Source: Centrapalus pauciflorus
Lineage: Eukaryota; Streptophyta; Magnoliopsida; Asterales; Asteraceae
NCBI GenBank assembly: GCA_020465985.1
Contig: JAANYP010001787.1
Span: 208,501-272,500 of the forward strand
DNA length: 64,000 bases
Direction of reading: 5' to 3'
Numbering within the stretch: position 1 is the first letter of the stretch; each line of letters opens with the position of its first letter. The notes under the pieces were generated by a model. It did no database searches, was not told the DNA's origin, and was given only the letters and a program-made list of their open reading frames with translations. Shown one piece after another: positions 21,696 through 34,385 of the stretch. Position numbers and translations under genes: made by a program.

Positions 21696-24600
21696 TGCTC
21701 CCCTTAAGATGAATATCTCGAAGATTCATCTTGGATAGAAGATACTGAAAATGTGGTCCAAATAATCCTTTTGTGAAAATGTCTGCAATTTGCTCTTTCG
21801 TTGAAATATGTTGTGGTAGCACGAAACCAAGCTTGAATTGATCTCTAACAAGGTGACAATCAATGTCAAGGTGCTTTGTACGTTCATGAAATATAGGATT
21901 CTTTGTAATGTGTATTGCTGACTTGTTGTCACACCACAAAGCTACTGGAATTTTGAATTTTACCTTGAAATCTCTTAGAATGTAACTTATCCAAAGGAGT
22001 TCACATACTGTTGGTGCAAGACTTCTGTATTCAGCCTCACAAGAAGATCTTGAAACTGTTTTCTGCTTCTTTGTTTTCCAGGAAATTAGAGAAGACCCTA
22101 GGAATATGCAGAAACCTGTTAATGATCTTCTTGTATCTTTGCAAGTAGCCCAATCAGAGTCACTATAGGCTGTTATGTTCACGGGTGAAGAATCCTTTGA
22201 GAAAAAAATTCCTTTAGAAGGACATCCTTTCAAGTACTTTAGGACATGTAATGCAGCCTTCCAGTGAATTTCAGTTGGATCATGTAAGAATTGACTCAAC
22301 TGTTGTACAGCATAACTAATATCAGGTCTTGTAAAATTCAAGTATAGCAATCTTCCCACCAGCCTTCTATATTTTTCTGGATCATGTAGCTTTCTTCCTT
22401 CTCCTGCAACTAATTGAAGGTTTTTGATGACTGGTGTTGGGACTGGTTTGACACCAGTTAACCCAGCTTCTGAAAGAATATCAAGGATATATTTCCTTTG
22501 ATTGACATAAAGACCTTCATCTGTTTTGAGTAATTCCACACCAAGGAAATAACTAGCATGGCCCAAATCTTTGATTGTGAAGGCTTCGTGCAGCATTTGT
22601 TTCACTTGTATGATGCATTCTTCCTTTGGTCCTGTAATTAATACATCATCTACGTATACAACCAATGCTATAGAAGTTTCTCCTTCACCTTTAACAAATA
22701 GGCAATGATCATGTGCTGACTGAGAAAAACCAAATTTGAGTAATTTTTCACAGAATTCAATATGCCATTGTCTGCTAGCCTGTTTAAGTCCATACAGAGA
22801 CTTATTCAGTTTACATACTTCTCCTTTCCTTGCCTTCTCATAACCTTGTGGTGGAATAAGATAAACTTCTTCGTCTAAATAGCCATGCAAGAATGCATTA
22901 TTAATGTCTAGTTGATGTAGAAACCAGCCATTTGCAGTAGACAAGGAAAGAAGAATTCTTATAGTAACAACTTTTGCAAATGGTGAGAAACTATCAAGAT
23001 AATCAATTCCAAATCTTTGATTATACCCCTTTGCCACTAATCTAGCCTTATATCGCTCAACACCACCATCAGGCTTCAATTTTACTTTGTAAACCCATTT
23101 AGTGCCAATAGGTTTCAAGGATGGTAAAAGTGGAACAACAGTCCATGTATTATTCTCTTCTAGTGCTGCAATTTCTTTATCCATGGCTTGTGTCCATTCA
23201 GTATGTTCACATGATTCATCATAAGAGGATGGTTCATTTAAAGAAGAAACAGAAGTTAAGAAGAGTTTATGATGGTCAGTTAGAATAGGGGACTGGATAT
23301 ATGGAAAGGTGGGTGGAATATGAGGTGAATGAAGAAGTTTTGAAGGTTTTTGGTTACCATTTGATTGGGTATTGCAGTACATGACATAATCTCTATGCCA
23401 TGAAGGTTTTCTTCTAACTCTGGAACCAATATTTGAATCAGCAATGTGAGCAGGTTCAGAAACAGCTTCATCATGTTGAGCAGTATCATAAATTTCTTCA
23501 TCAACTAAATCAAAATTGTAATCAGCTGATGGTATGAAATCTTGAGTATTGACTTCAAAGTCTGAATCTGCAGCAATAGAATTAGGAAGTATAGGAGATG
23601 GATCAAGTACAGACTGTTTTTGAGAAGCAAAAGGAAAATGTTCCTCATAAAAAATCACATCTCTGGCCATAAAAATCTTCTGCTCATGAAGATCAAATAA
23701 CTTGTATGCCTTCTGACCTGGGTTATAACTAATGAAACAGCACTGAATTGACCTTGAGTCAAATTTTTGCTTGTGTGGTGCAACATTCGTGGCAAAGGCT
23801 AAACACCCAAATACCTTCAAATTTGTATAAGAAGGAGGTTTCTGATACAATTTTTCATAAGGTGTCTTCCAATCAAGTATCTTGGTTGGAAGAATATTAA
23901 TGATGTAGGTTGCCATAAGAATAGCATGTCCCCAGAAATGAATAGGTAAATGTGATTGTGACATCAAAGCCCTTGCAACTTGCAAAATATGTTGGTGTTT
24001 CCTTTCAACCCTGCCATTTTGCTGGGGAGAGTAAGGTACAGTCTTCTGATGGATGATTCCAAGTGAAGAAAATAATTTTAAACAATTGTGGTTGATGAAC
24101 TCTGTCCCATTATCAGTCCTAATAATTTTGACTGATTTATTAAACTGATTAAGGGTATAGACAAAGAAATTGGACAGAGTTTGATGAGTTTGAGTTTTGT
24201 CATGTAACAGAAAAGTCCAAGTGGCTCTTGAGTAATCATCTACCAAGGTTAAGAAGTAAGAACAATCAGTAATTGTCTTACTCTTATATGGACCCCATAA
24301 ATCTGCATGAAGTAATTCAAAAATGCCACTTGTTATTGACTCACTGTTAGGAAAGGGCAGCCTTTGCTGTTTTGCAAAATGACAAGGTAAACATGGTTCA
24401 TTTCTTGAAGTATCTTTACTAGAAATGAATTGTAAATGACTCAAAACATCATGAGAAGAATGCCCCAGTCTTTTATGCCAGACTAAAGAATCGTCTTTAT
24501 TGCTACTGTGAGCAGTGTTACATTGCTCAATTGTAACATTTTCTTGTGAGTTGTTACATGAAGAAAGAATACTATCAGAGTCCATAACATAAAGCTTCCC

Positions 24601-25137
24601 AACCATCTTTGCTTCAGCTACGATTGCTTTAGTTGCTAGGTCCTGTAGAAGACAGTATTGTGGATAGAATTTGAAGACTATCTGTGCAGATTCAGATAAA
24701 GCTTGTACTGATAACAAGTTACATTTAAACTCTGGTATATGTAACACTTATTTTAATACCAATTTTGAGTTTAATGTAACGGATCCTTTATGAGTAACTG
24801 ATTTAATTGACCCATCAGGAAGAAATACAGGAGTGTACTTATCAAGCTTATAAGATTTTTCCATGCATGATAATTCAGCACACATGTGAGCAGTGGCACC
24901 AGTGTCAAGTATCCATTTTCTGTTTGAAAATTGAGCACCTCTTAACGAATTCAATAGAGAGAAATTCATACCTGCAAAATCTCCAAAATGAGAGAAGTTT
25001 GCACAATTTCCCTGCTGATTAGACTTCATAAAAGTAGCAAATTGTTGAAACAAGAGATCCATTGTCTGCTGATTATTATTCTGAATATTTTCAGAACACT
25101 GTAATGGATTGTCTTCTTGGTGTGCCATGTGTGCAGA
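21685..25137 (-). pseudogene. Copia pol (protease, integrase, RT, RNase H) with one internal stop
   Basis: One frame runs from the gag stop to TAG at the 3' LTR edge, broken only by TAA at 24748-24750. Protease active site WILDTGATAHM (about 24900). Integrase HHCC zinc finger (WHKRLGHSS, CLPCHFAKQ) and catalytic D, D, E within DLWGPY, RTDNGTEF and QQNGRVERKH. Reverse transcriptase with YVDDVLI (about 22645-22662) and YGLKQASRQW. RNase H with SRSSCEAEYRSLA and DIFTKGL near the end. The part after the internal stop is 1020 codons and fully open, so integrase to RNase H looks intact, but without the protease junction it would not be made normally. Confidence 0.92.
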
Positions 25138-25976
25138 CTAGATCTGTTTCTTTTTGTCCTTTAATTCCTTATACCAATCAGGATAGCCGTGTATCTTAAA
25201 ACATGCATCCTTAGTGTGTCCAGTTACTTTACAAAAGTCACAAAACCTTTCATTGTTAGGCTTGTACTTCGAATCAGCCTTTGTCTTATTCTGAAATGAC
25301 CTTTTGTTGTTCTGTGCAGAAGTTTTAGTGAATAGAGCAGTTACCTCAGTAGGAGCAGAGAAATTAATTTGAATTTCTCTCTGTTTTTCTACACTTAAAG
25401 CCATTGAGTATGCTTTATGAACAGAAGGTAATGGATCAAGAATTGCATTAATTTCGTTGATGAGTTTAGATCTGAGAGTGTTTTTGCAGATCCACAAGTA
25501 CATGGCGGTATTTCAGTGATACAATTCAATTGATCCCATAGCTGTTTGAGTTTTGTATAATATTTGGACAGAGATGATTCACCTTGATTAATTGAAGCGA
25601 TTTGTCTTTGTAGCTGATAGATCAAAGGACCGTTGCTTTCTCCAAAGTGTTCTTCAAGATCTAACCATAGCTCTCTCGCAGTTGTTGAAAAAACAAACGC
25701 TCCAACTATATCTTTTGAAATTGCATTCAGAAGCCACGATCGTACCATGCAGTCATTACTGATCCAATCGTCCAGTTCAGCTCCTTGAGTCTCAGGTCGT
25801 TGCTTGGTGCCATCGATGAACTTAGATTTCTTCTTTGCTCCTAAAGCAATTTGTATAGAATACTTCCATTGCATGTAATTCTCATTTCCATTTAATGGAT
25901 TTGAGATGAGAAACATGTTTGGATCATTTCCTTTTAAGGATGATCCGGAATTAGCAGAGGTAGGATTTTGATTCAT
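25138..25976 (-). pseudogene. Copia gag, frameshifted
   Basis: Gag starts MNQNPTSANSG (ATG at 25976-25974) and has typical copia Gag text (NYMQWKYSIQIALGAK). The frame is lost near 25430-25450. The downstream part continues in another frame with DPLPSVHKAYSM and ends with a CCHC zinc knuckle (CDFCKVTGHTKDACF). Compared with the family layout, a short stretch (roughly 15-20 residues) between the two parts appears to be missing, which would explain the frameshift as a small deletion. An in-frame TAG (25138-25140) separates gag from the protease. Gag should assemble the virus-like particle; this copy cannot make it intact. Confidence 0.85.
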
Positions 25977-26033
25977 GATTATGGATTGAAAGAAAATTGG
26001 GTGGCGGAAATCAGATCGTATGCTCTGATACCA

Positions 26034-26195
26034 TATTAACAAGTATGGAAATGATTGCAATTGTATTTCATTGATTCAAAGAAGAGAAATTACAATGCTA
26101 TTTATAGAAGAAAAGCTACCAAACTAACTAACTTTATAACCGAAAATAACTAACCAAACTAACTATCATAACATAAATAACTTCTTATGCTAAAA
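26034..26195 (-). repeat. 5' LTR of the copia element
   Basis: 162 bp, identical to the 3' LTR. The initiator-Met tRNA primer site follows directly at 26022-26033. The element-strand start (TTTTAGCAT) and end (GTTAATA) are non-canonical. Confidence 0.97.
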
Positions 26196-27141
26196 AGTTG
26201 CTGGGCAACGGCCCAAGATAGCTTATTAGAATAGGTAACAGAAGTTGGTCCATTATATGTTAAACTAGGCCCATGTTTCAGCCCAATGCACTACATAGAT
26301 GGGCATCGTTAACAAGGAAGCAATCACGGTCTCAAAGAAAGCAAAAGAGTCACGAGATGAGGAAATGTCAGCAACCCGATCGACTTTTGGCAATCGCATG
26401 ATCTTTGAGGAAATGGCAGACTCATATATCTCTCTCTCCAATGCTGACAATAAGCGTCGAAACTATTTTTAAATTTTGTTATTTTTAAATTTCTAATATC
26501 CTGTGAGGTTGTGATCTCTCAATTTTTGTTGCGAACTTGAGATTGCAAGTTAGATTTTGTTCTAATTAGATTATTGATGTGAAGGAGAGCATTAAACATT
26601 TCTGTTTCTGAAAATTATTGATTATGGAATTGATAGAAATGACCTCAAAAAGCATAATGGAAACCTCTCGTTTGTAATCCCCTTCATTTGCAACTCTGGT
26701 TTTATATATATATATATATATGTACGTATCTGTTGTTTAGTTTTTTCCTATTGTTTTTAACATGGTCTGAAACAATTTTGTTCAAGTGTTCATCGTTACT
26801 ATTTACTTGAGTATATTGCTCTTGATTTGCTAATTTTACTTGTAAAGAATAAGCAATTTTGTTCATCAACCATGAACCATTGTAACTTGGATATTTGATC
26901 CTTTTTTGGTGAGTCTTGTGTTTCATGATTTTCATTAAACAAACGACCTGCATAGGAATGATGATTTATTGATCTTGTTGAAATCATTTGCATTGTAATT
27001 TTCTTGTGAGTTTCCGGTACATTGTTAGAGGGGTCAATTGCTAAAAATAATAACAAAATTTTTATTTTTCTATCATCTATAGTAACATTATTTTATTTTT
27101 ATTATTAGTAGTATCAACTTTTTTATTTTCACATTTAATAG

Positions 27142-27368
27142 TAGGGGTGAGCGACGGGTACCATTTTCCGAACCCGAACCGGTACCGAATTAATATATTC
27201 GGTTCGGTATTCGGTTTTTAAATTAGCTAAAATTCGGTATTCGGTACCGAACCAACACCATATAAAATTATACGGTTCGGTATTCGGTTCTTTCAAAACT
27301 AATAATTTGGTTTCGGTATTTTCGGGATCGGTACCGGTTCGGTACGGTCCAGTACCGAGCTTACCCCT
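27142..27368. mobile_element. Mutator-type MITE with 9-bp target duplication
   Basis: The ends are TAGGGGTGAGC... and ...GCTTACCCCT, nearly inverted. The 9-bp direct repeat ATTTAATAG lies at 27133-27141 and 27369-27377. The interior is rich in GGTACCGAA and TTCGGTATTCGG words and self-complementary. No ORF. Confidence 0.75.
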
Positions 27369-29001
27369 ATTTAATAGCATCAACTTTTGTATTTTGTATT
27401 TTTAATAACATCAACTTTTATAATTTTTTTAATCATTTATTGCAACAACTTTTTCTACCTTTTGCTATAAACGATAAAAGAATATAAAAACTGATGTTAT
27501 TAATGATAAAAAATAAATAATATTGTTATAAATGTTAAAAAACATAAAGTTGTTACTATTTGTAGTAATTGATCGATGTTAGAATACATGGGTATTTTTA
27601 CTTGTCAACGAATTTAGGCAATTAGATGGATTAGAATACTTGAATATTTTTTACTTGTTAATTTTTATCTCGTTAAGAAATTAGTCAATAGTTGGTTTTT
27701 ATTTCTTTCATTTGTAATTGTAGGTGTAGAATCGTCAATCATAAACTAATCACTGATGGTTGTGTAAGTGTTAATGTTGCCCTTTTGATTGAGTAAGAAT
27801 AAAAAGAAGATTGTTTAAGAAAAGAAAATAAAGCATCAAAGAAAAGACACTCGTGTGATTTCTTTCTGATGACACGGTTTTAGATGATATGTTAATTGTT
27901 AAACATGTATTTGGATTTTATATATTTTTTATAATAATCAGTGTGGAGATGTGTTACCTAAATTGACTAGGTTCCAAACCCCTTTAAAAAATATGTTCTA
28001 TGTTTAAGTTTTTTAAAGGACATTATTCCATTATCACGGCGTAGACATAAAAGTCCTTAAGACTGGCCTTGATACGTGTATACCACGTAAATCATGTTTT
28101 AATAAAAATTTAGTTTAACAAAAGAAAAGCACCAAATATTGGGTTGCTTTGTTATTTTAAATAAACATTACCATTTAATTAGAAAAAAACTGAGAAAGTT
28201 CTTTTTAGAGGTTTAATATCTAAATTTGAATTTATTTTTGAAATAAATGAGGTAATTTAGAAATTTTTAAAAAATTGGTTATACTCTTAAAAAAGGAGAA
28301 AAAAGATCACAGATGTTTTTACTTTTTAAATCAAAACCCAAACAAATTGTTTACTTTCTAAAGAGCCCACTTATTATTTAGCCAAAAAAATAGGTTTTTT
28401 TTTATGAAAAGGTAAAATAAGCAACCCATCACGCACCAAAAAAGTTGAAAAAAAAGAAGAAGAAAATATATTGCGAATTCAGGGGTGTCAACTAGGAGTA
28501 TTCAAACAAAACCAAAAAATCAAGAAACCAAACTGAATCGCTTAAACCGCTTGACCCAAAACCGAAAAAACCGAAACTGAAACATCACGGGTCAATTGTT
28601 TAAAAACAGATCCAATGGAATCAGAAATCAAAAAATTTAAAATATTAGAATAGAGAACCAGACCAAAGTGTAATGGTTCAGTCTAAGGTTTCCCTCTGAA
28701 TTTACAATGAAAAAATGTAAAATCAAATCGGACTGAAACGAACTGAATCGGAAACTAATTTTTGTGAATATCGTGCACTGATCGAAAACCGAACCATATG
28801 TAGCCGGTTTTGATTTGGTCCCGCTTCGATTTTTTAGTTTTACCAGTTTGGACCGTTAGACGTTTATCCTTAACCACAATAGTTATTGAACAAACTGATA
28901 AATTTGACTGAGTAAAACAAGAATATTGTATTTTACTAGACAAAATTAAATGAATGTGTTCTAACACTAAATACAAACAAAAGGGAAGATGTTAACAAAT
29001 T

Positions 29002-29162
29002 AAGGCAATGTAGTTTTTAATGCTTACTATTATTTTCTTGTTAGTATTTTGGTCTTAGAAATCTAGAATATATAAACAACTGAAGGCAATGTAGTTTTTA
29101 ATGCTTACCAATTAGTTTCTTGTTAGTATTCTACTCTTGAAATCTAGGATATATAAAACAAT
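29002..29162. repeat. 81-bp tandem duplication
   Basis: Two units beginning AAGGCAATGTAGTTTTTAAT (29002 and 29083), each continuing to an AGAAATCTAGAATATATAAA-like end. A related single unit lies near 17340-17400. Confidence 0.75.
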
Positions 29163-30157
29163 AATGTTAATAATAATGTATATTTCTTGAAACTTCTATA
29201 AAGAAAACAGTTTTCATAATCATCATCTAGAACTAGGACATGTTTCGATCATATGTATTTTAAAACTAGGTCACATGTTTTCAGCTAATGAGCTGGTTGT
29301 AAAAGTGGTTATGCTTAAGATACACTGAGCGTATCTGACAAGAAGCTTCAAATTTTGATTTTTAAAAGCTCAATCCTTAAAAATTACATTTATACCCTTC
29401 TAAGCATTATAAACTATAATTTTTAATTAATATTAATGTTTATTTATGCCGTTTAATACTACAATGTACAACTATAACTACTTTTACCAAACACATTTAT
29501 AAAAACTAAAAACTTCACCAGTTCATTCAAAAATCTGTAGCTCATAGCTCGACTTTGAAACTACAGCAAGTTGTGTCAAACATACCCAACATAAACAACA
29601 AGCAATAAGAATGACTCTAATGTTTTGTAGATGATGACCGATTCAACCCCTATCTCCATTACTCCTCTTTACATTAGACAAAAAAAATTTAGCCTAAAAC
29701 ACTATTCATAAGTGGGTATTGCTAAGTTGCACCTCACACAAAATCAAACAATTAGATTTAATAATTAGATTGTGCTATTGTGGGCTAGAGAGATTAAAAA
29801 GTATACTATTCATGATTTGATATTGCTAAAATGCACTAGAGGAAAATTTGTAGAATTACTATTAACAAATAGGGTTTGCTAAAGTATGCCATTAATATTT
29901 TATTAGTTATAATCAACCATATTTATATATTGCTTTGATTTGATTTTAATAATTATAATTATTATAAGTTTTTGTTCATCAAATCTTTATATTATTAAGT
30001 TTCAGATGATTTAATTTACTTTTTTTAAATTCTACATATACTGTGGAACATTTTAAAAAAATAAATTAATCTTCAATTTATTGTTATCTTTAATTTATTA
30101 TGGTGTTTTAATTGTTTCATATTTTTCTTTTTAGTAACGAATGGAACTAATGGTATG

Positions 30158-30191
<34 letters not shown>
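30158..30191. repeat. (TG)n microsatellite
   Basis: About 17 uninterrupted TG dinucleotides. Confidence 0.95.
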
Positions 30192-30192
<1 letters not shown>

Positions 30193-31122
30193 TTGACAAC
30201 TTTGAATCCGTTTAACTTATTTAAATTTAATTAACGGTACTATCTTTTATATTCCGACTCATACCATTAAAAATGTCTCGAGAAAAATATATATAAAATG
30301 AAATATGTCTGTTAAAATATATAAACTTTAATATATGTTTAACCTACCATTTTTGTTTATCGCAATTCTAACTTAATTTGAATTTTTATTTAATGTGATG
30401 TTCAAAATTATTCTTCTTAGTTAATTAATAATTTTTTTTGAATAATAACTATGTGATTGTAGATTTTAAAAATTGACTGAAAGCGAATAAAATATAATTA
30501 TTTTTAGTTTACTGAAATTTTATACTTTTAAACTTTTAATTAATTTATTCAAACGTTTTTTCCTTTATTAATTTGTCTGAAATTTTATATCTCGGGCCTC
30601 TCTGTGTTTTAGTTAAAAATCACTTAAATTTAAGTCTATTTTATTTTGATATTTAATTCATTATAAAATTTGAACTTTATATTCTTTTAATTTATATGCA
30701 TCAAATTCATTTAACTTTTATTATTAAACATTTTTAAAGGTTAATATCAAAGCTATATATATAATCTGTATTTTAAAAAGGTTAATATTACTTTTTATGT
30801 TTACTTACTTTATTGTAAACTTTACATGTATTTATATGTTTCATATTTATTTTATTAGTTTATTCATTATTAATTACATAATTTATACCGTTGCAACGCA
30901 CGGGTATCACATTACTTGTTAACAACATTTTTCTGTGAGAGTCAGCGCATCGTAGGAAGTGATTGTTTTTAATTATTGCAATTAAGAAGTTAATTAATCC
31001 TTACTTTATGAACAAATCAAGGCATCTTAATCTTTAATCAAAAACCAATTAAAAAGGTTATGCTTTTAAAATTGGGTGCATTAATTGACACGTACCTAGT
31101 ATGTCAGCTAAACATAAGGGAC

Positions 31123-31124
<2 letters not shown>

Positions 31125-31209
<85 letters not shown>
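31125..31209. repeat. (TA)n microsatellite, about 42 units
   Basis: Uninterrupted alternating TA. It generates a spurious Tyr-Ile repeat ORF. Confidence 0.97.
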
Positions 31210-31213
<4 letters not shown>

Positions 31214-34200
31214 GTTATGACCAAAGTGCTTTAATTAAAGAAATCAACAAATAATTAATTGTTCAAAAAGGTTTATTAAATTAAGCTTGTTTTCTCATTA
31301 ACTTATATTGACAATCAAACTAATTACGACATCATAAGCATTTGTTTTTGTCTTAAAGTAAGTCTATCAAAATGATCTAAGTGGAAATGTTAGGTTGCGT
31401 TTAAAGGGTGTTCGGATTTACGTTTGAAAAAGTGTTGTAGTGTTTTGGATCGAACCTAATAACCAGATGAGAGTTGTAACCAAAAGTGCTGCTAGAAATA
31501 TAGTGTTTCGTTTAGCTTCTGCTGTTTGCTATCATAATTATCAAATAATCCGTTTTTAAAGTGTTTGGATTTGCGTTTTAACTTGTAAAATGATCAAATA
31601 ATCATTTATTAAGCAAATAAGCTACATCTTTTAACTTATGAAAAAGTGTGGTAGGACTAACGCTAAACGCAAATAATCGCTTATTAATGTATGCAAGCCA
31701 AAACACTTTAAATCAATTATTTGTGTTATTGTAACGTAATAAGGTAATAATATCGTTTATAACGCAAAACAAAACAACCTCTTAATTAATGAAAACTATT
31801 CATTTTTCATTTCAGTTTTCAATTTGTAGTTTTCAAGAAAAAACAGGAAATTCTATAAAAAAGTGAAAACTTGTTTAGATGATAAAGTTTTGCTTTTAAG
31901 AAAAATGAGATACGTGATAAAAAATAAAAAAATAAAATAAATATAGGGTAGGTGATTAAAAGTAAGAAAGGGAAAAAGAGTATAGAAAGTATATATAAGG
32001 AAGATAGAAAAGTAAGAGAGCGTATCAAAAGTAGTATTTTAAAAAGTGAAAATAAAATTTAAGGACTTTTTACTAAATAAACAAGTTTTCATTTTTCTTG
32101 AAAATTGATATGAAAATTTTAGAAAATTTCTGAATCTAAACACACTCTAAGTTTTCCTTTTCTTCTCGAGCTTGGACCAATGGTGGAGATCTTGAGACAA
32201 TTAGTTAGATAGATAATCATTAGAATAGATCACTGAAATCGTGAACAAGTATGAGTGGCAACTCTCGGTAGCAAATCTCACGAAGCAAATTCTTCAAATC
32301 ACGAATAAGTCTTTGGATACAGATGTTTATGTGGTGGGGAATTCCATTTACCCAAGGTGTCTCCATATAATTGTAGTTGTCCATGAAGGCTCTACATTGC
32401 TTCCACACAGTTTGAAGCAAGTTTGGCAATTGATTATATGGATTTTGGCATACTTAACATGGGTGAATAGAAGTATAACAGTGTTTTCAGATAAGGCTCC
32501 TTTTATGACAGACTCCACATACAATTACATTAGTTCAGATGGTTGCCCCTTCAATCGAAGAAATTCAAAATCCAATGGAGTTTTTGGTGTAACAACCCTC
32601 AAGAAAGCTGGTATAAAATTATCTTTTATTGTTCATTTCATGCCGATAAAATGTAGTTGTCTAGTATGCTTCTCAAAGACTTTGAGTGTTATTCTTGTTC
32701 ATTAATAAGATTTTTGTTTTGTTAAAACGATAACATAAAAACAATGATAATTTTGATCCATTGTTTTTTTATTAAGCTAATTTTTTTTCTTTGGTAGAAA
32801 AATATAGGGAAAAAGAAAAAGGAGACAAGGAGAATAAAGGTCTAAGAAAAGAATTAAAAGATTTGACATCTCTATATGGTTTACTAACAAAGGATTAAAG
32901 TCAACCAATTGTGACAAAAACTCTCAATTAAGGCCACGTTGAAACTAGGATTACTTGGACCCCATTCTACATGCATGCGCGGGTGGGTCGGTCAAGTTGG
33001 AACAATTCTAGTTGCATTTATGAATTTGGAATGTAAAGTGAAAGGTTTTACTTTTAAAAGAAAAACAAAACTAGAACCACCAAATAAATACAAAATTAAA
33101 GAATACAACATATAAATGGAAACAAAATAAAAGTATACACATGTTGCATGTACTTTTTCCTTTTCATTTTGTTTTAATAATTTTTATAAGAGGCATTGTT
33201 ATACGTACATTCCTTCTGAACTTTACTTTTACCAATCATGCATAACTTCACTTACATGTATATTTCTTAATAATACAGAACCCAATGATTAAATTTAATC
33301 TCCCTCGCATGTTAAAAGATGAAAGTATGATTAGCAAAGTGAGTGGTGTAAACATAAAATTGTCTTTTTGGATGAAATTGATTTATAAAGAAATAATATA
33401 ATATAATACAATGAAACAAGAGCTAAAATTATTGATCAATTACACCAACTAGCAGTATCTGTCAGTCCAATCATTTTTGGGGTCCTATACAAAAACTTAA
33501 AAATTATCCTATGAATATATTTTTTTAACCGTTAACAATTCTAAGTATATAATATATTTGTTTGAGAATAAGCCCCCATGATTAATGGGTATGAGTCGTT
33601 ACCCATGTAAACTTTGCTCAGAGTCGGCTCTAGCAGCATCCAAAAATCTTTCTAACCGATCAAGTAATGCTTAAAACCTTGTGTAACTTACGATAATTAA
33701 AATTGTTAAAGTTGTTTTGGTTGGAGTATGAAATGAAAAGGGGTATCTTTTTCAAATTTCAAACCCAATGTTCTTCATGAGTTTAAGACATTCTTACTTT
33801 TTATGATTCATTTCTAAGTATTAATATAATTATATCAATACAAATCAAACAACTAGCATATATAATTATAATTTCATTCCCTTTTCTCAAACCCACCAAC
33901 TAAACATCTTTTCATTACGTTGTTTTTGTCTATGATCCCGTCTTTAGATACAACTTACTAAAACTCTATCTTAGACACTGTTTATTTCCTTCTTAGAAGT
34001 CATTTTCCCTTTTAAGTGACTTTTTAATGATTATATTAAGAAATAAACAACATATTATTATTATTTTTTAAACAAAAAGAACTATTAAAGAAATATAAAC
34101 AAAATATATATATATATGAGGAGTGGGGTGCAGTGTGAATGGAAATAAAGAATGATCAATAAGACAATAATTATAACAAATTAGTACGTCCCGCGTAAGT

Positions 34201-34296
34201 GGTTGACCTAGAAATGCCCCCAAGTCCACCACTACTGATCGAGTGCGTACTAGTTTAAAGTTCAACACATTATCACCCTAGCTAGCCTGCCCACTC

Positions 34297-34304
34297 TATA
34301 AATA
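34297..34304 (+). promoter_or_regulatory. TATA box of the first nsLTP gene
   Basis: TATAAATA about 82-89 bp before the ATG at 34386, at a normal distance for a plant core promoter. Confidence 0.6.
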
Positions 34305-34385
34305 TAAAACATATATATAGCAAATTAATGAAGGATCATTAGAGTTTTAAAAACAAGAAATTTAATTTAATTTAAGCTTTTCAAA

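Larger units (their letters stand above)
21534..26195 (-). mobile_element. Ty1/copia LTR retrotransposon, 4662 bp, recently inserted but coding-defective
   Basis: Two 162-bp LTRs (21534-21695 and 26034-26195) are identical base for base as read here. The target duplication AGTTG occurs at 21529-21533 and 26196-26200. The primer-binding site lies at 26022-26033, directly inside the right LTR (TGGTATCAGAGC on the - strand, complementary to initiator tRNA-Met), and the purine tract is at 21696-21708. Domain order gag - protease - integrase - reverse transcriptase - RNase H defines Copia. The LTR ends read 5'-TT...TA-3' on the element strand rather than TG...CA. The coding region has one frameshift and two in-frame stops (see gag and pol entries). 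It interrupts anonymous intergenic DNA. Confidence 0.97.
26201..34296. other. Long AT-rich intergenic region with MITEs and microsatellites
   Basis: No confident gene. Items listed separately: a Mutator-type MITE (27142-27368), an 81-bp tandem duplication (29002-29162), (TG)n and (TA)n arrays. 28490-28870 is a CCGAAA/CGGTTT-rich repetitive block. 29280-29590 is a MITE with AGCTCATAGCTCGA and GTGTCAAACATACCC at its right end, related to 42775-43062 and 51050-51402. 30890-30920 resembles a Helitron 3' hairpin (CGTTGCAACGCACGGGT). 31390-32150 is MITE-like AT-rich DNA. 32220-32705 has overlapping ORFs on both strands that I could not assign. Confidence 0.45.

Noticed and set aside
30885..30925. 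Helitron 3' end (CGTTGCAACGCACGGGT then ACTTGT)
   Set aside because: The final tetranucleotide is CTTG, not CTRR, and no 5' end was found within about 1 kb.
31060..31254. ORF with Tyr-Ile repeats
   Set aside because: Translation of a (TA)n microsatellite; the same holds for the ORF at 59393-59617.
32220..32705. Overlapping ORFs on both strands (154 aa +, 69 aa -)
   Set aside because: Neither strand shows a motif, a splice pattern or a family I can name; stops surround both. Possibly an eroded gene fragment, but unsupported.
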